Shown: piece by piece, positions 63,255-64,000 of the stretch
How positions within the stretch are numbered: position 1 is the stretch's first letter
Layout: the number at the start of each line of letters is the position of its first letter
From: Anaerocolumna sp. MB42-C2
Lineage (GTDB): Bacteria; Bacillota; Clostridia; Lachnospirales; Lachnospiraceae
DNA: 64,000 nucleotides
Assembly (NCBI RefSeq): GCF_030913705.1
Contig: NZ_CP133190.1
Coordinates: forward strand, 434,001 to 498,000
Reading direction: 5' to 3'
Made by a program: the position numbers and the translations under genes
The notes under the pieces: model-generated
Databases searched by the model: none
Told to the model about the DNA's origin: nothing
Seen by the model: the letters and a program-made list of their open reading frames with translations, nothing else

Positions 63255-64000
63255 AGGATGCTTTCCTCCTTGCTTCCAATTCAATAACTGCCTTTTGATA
63301 CTCTTCTTCACTTGGTACTTTATGATGCCATGGTGCTGAATTTTCTATGAATGATACTCCATAACCTTTAATCGTATCTGCAATTATAACAGTTGGCTTA
63401 CCCTTAGCAGATTTTGCTTCTTCAAAGGTTTTATCTAATGCTATTATGTCGTTTCCGACAGCATGAATTACATTCCATCCAAAACTTGCCCATCTATCAT
63501 CCTGTGAGTCCTGGGACATAACTTCTTCCGTACTGCCGGAAATCTGCAATCTGTTTCTATCCACCACCGCACATAAATTGTCTAAATGATAATGGCCGCC
63601 TGCCATAGCCCCTTCCCATACGGAGCCCTCTGCCAATTCACCGTCTCCCATAACCGTATAAACACGGTAAGAAGCTTTGCTCATTTTTCCTGCCAAGGCC
63701 ATACCAACGGAAACGGATAACCCATGGCCCAGAGAACCGGAATTCATCTCGATACCGTTTATTTTATTATTCGGATGTCCTATATATTTTGATTGATACC
63801 GAGAATAAGTGAGGAGATCTTCTTTCGGGAAAAATCCTCTATCCGCCAAAACAGCATACAGCGCTTCCACGGAATGCCCTTTACTTAAAATGAATCGGTC
63901 ACGCTTTGGGTCATTTACCAGTTCTGGGGATATGTTCATCTGTTTATAATAAAGTGTTACTAAAATATCAAGAACACTGAAATCTCCTCCGATATGTCCG
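63247..64000 (-). CDS. Transketolase N-terminal subunit (start beyond window)
   Basis: The thiamine-diphosphate-binding half of a split transketolase, at least 250 residues here. The reading frame continues past the window edge (GHIGGDFSVLDILVTLYYKQ precedes the first internal Met). The TPP motif is GDGELAEGSVWEGAMAGGHY continuing to DRN, with SKGHSVEALYAVLADRG and SGSLGHGLSVSVGMALAGK. It is followed directly by the C-subunit and the FGGY kinase. Confidence 0.93.
   Translation of the reverse strand, partial: GHIGGDFSVLDILVTLYYKQMNISPELVNDPKRDRFILSKGHSVEALYAVLADRGFFPKEDLLTYSRYQSKYIGHPNNKINGIEMNSGSLGHGLSVSVGMALAGKMSKASYRVYTVMGDGELAEGSVWEGAMAGGHYHLDNLCAVVDRNRLQISGSTEEVMSQDSQDDRWASFGWNVIHAVGNDIIALDKTFEEAKSAKGKPTVIIADTIKGYGVSFIENSAPWHHKVPSEEEYQKAVIELEARRKASYE

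Noticed and set aside
1..64000. CRISPR arrays, tRNA/rRNA genes, prophage or integrase genes
   Set aside because: No regularly spaced repeats, no recognisable tRNA T-loops or rRNA blocks, and no phage or transposase proteins were found on either strand.

Overview
The window is chromosomal DNA from a low-GC, spore-forming anaerobic Firmicute. The best fit is a member of the Lachnospiraceae near Lachnoclostridium (Clostridium) phytofermentans or Anaerocolumna. I infer this from the AT-rich base use, the strong AGGAGG ribosome sites, and the gene content: SpoIIIE-type FtsK, YlzJ, a GerMN lipoprotein, archaeal-type AspRS, PyrBI, formate-THF ligase and a uronate pathway. I could not search a database. 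No tRNA, rRNA, CRISPR array, intact insertion sequence or prophage was seen. Most genes lie on the minus strand; the exceptions are 28.4-30.0 kb, 38.6-41.0 kb, 44.3-45.6 kb and 48.8-49.4 kb.

Layout. 0-2.6 kb: ffh (cut by the window edge), ylxM, an acetyltransferase and a SpoU methylase. 3-7.1 kb: a biotin-dependent carboxyltransferase/decarboxylase cluster without an evident beta (Na+ pump) subunit. 7.2-9.2 kb: recX and recA, with a LexA-type box. 9.8-28 kb: housekeeping genes (ilvA, ftsY, smc, rnc, acpP, plsX, cheR, an S1-like gene, ispH, cmk, a flavoprotein, a GerMN lipoprotein, cinA, pgsA, rimO). 28-34 kb: a membrane protein of unknown function, folD with an unknown partner, and an aconitase-superfamily hydratase. 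34.4-41 kb: galacturonate/glucuronate catabolism (uxaB-uxaA-isomerase, divergent from lacI-uxaC). 41-44 kb: a ferredoxin and an ABC system whose ATPase is fused to an HTH domain. 44-50.7 kb: pyrBI, a divergent superoxide dismutase, fhs, a HAD phosphatase, a flavodoxin-like reductase and a DsrE protein. 50.9-54.6 kb: aspS2 behind a probable leader-peptide attenuator, and twin RimK-like ATP-grasp genes. 54.7-58.9 kb: ftsK/spoIIIE, ylzJ and tepA. 59-64 kb: glycerol-1-phosphate dehydrogenase, a glycerol-kinase-like FGGY kinase and a split transketolase (cut by the window edge).

The most notable non-coding signals are four. (1) An 18-codon leader ORF with three consecutive Asp codons lies upstream of aspartyl-tRNA synthetase. 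It is followed by mutually exclusive hairpins and an intrinsic terminator. (2) A 162-bp repeat with terminal inverted repeats occurs three times, at about 9.5, 18.0 and 57.7 kb; one copy splits the normally contiguous tepA-ylzJ-spoIIIE operon. (3) A modular palindrome island lies at 18.2-18.55 kb. (4) Two matching LacI-type operators sit at the divergent uronate promoters.

Conserved operons appear rearranged compared with Bacillus. The rnc-smc-ftsY and ylxM-ffh blocks are separated by about 10 kb carrying ilvA, recA-recX and the decarboxylase cluster. The tepA-ylzJ-ftsK block is about 27 kb from rimO-pgsA-cinA.
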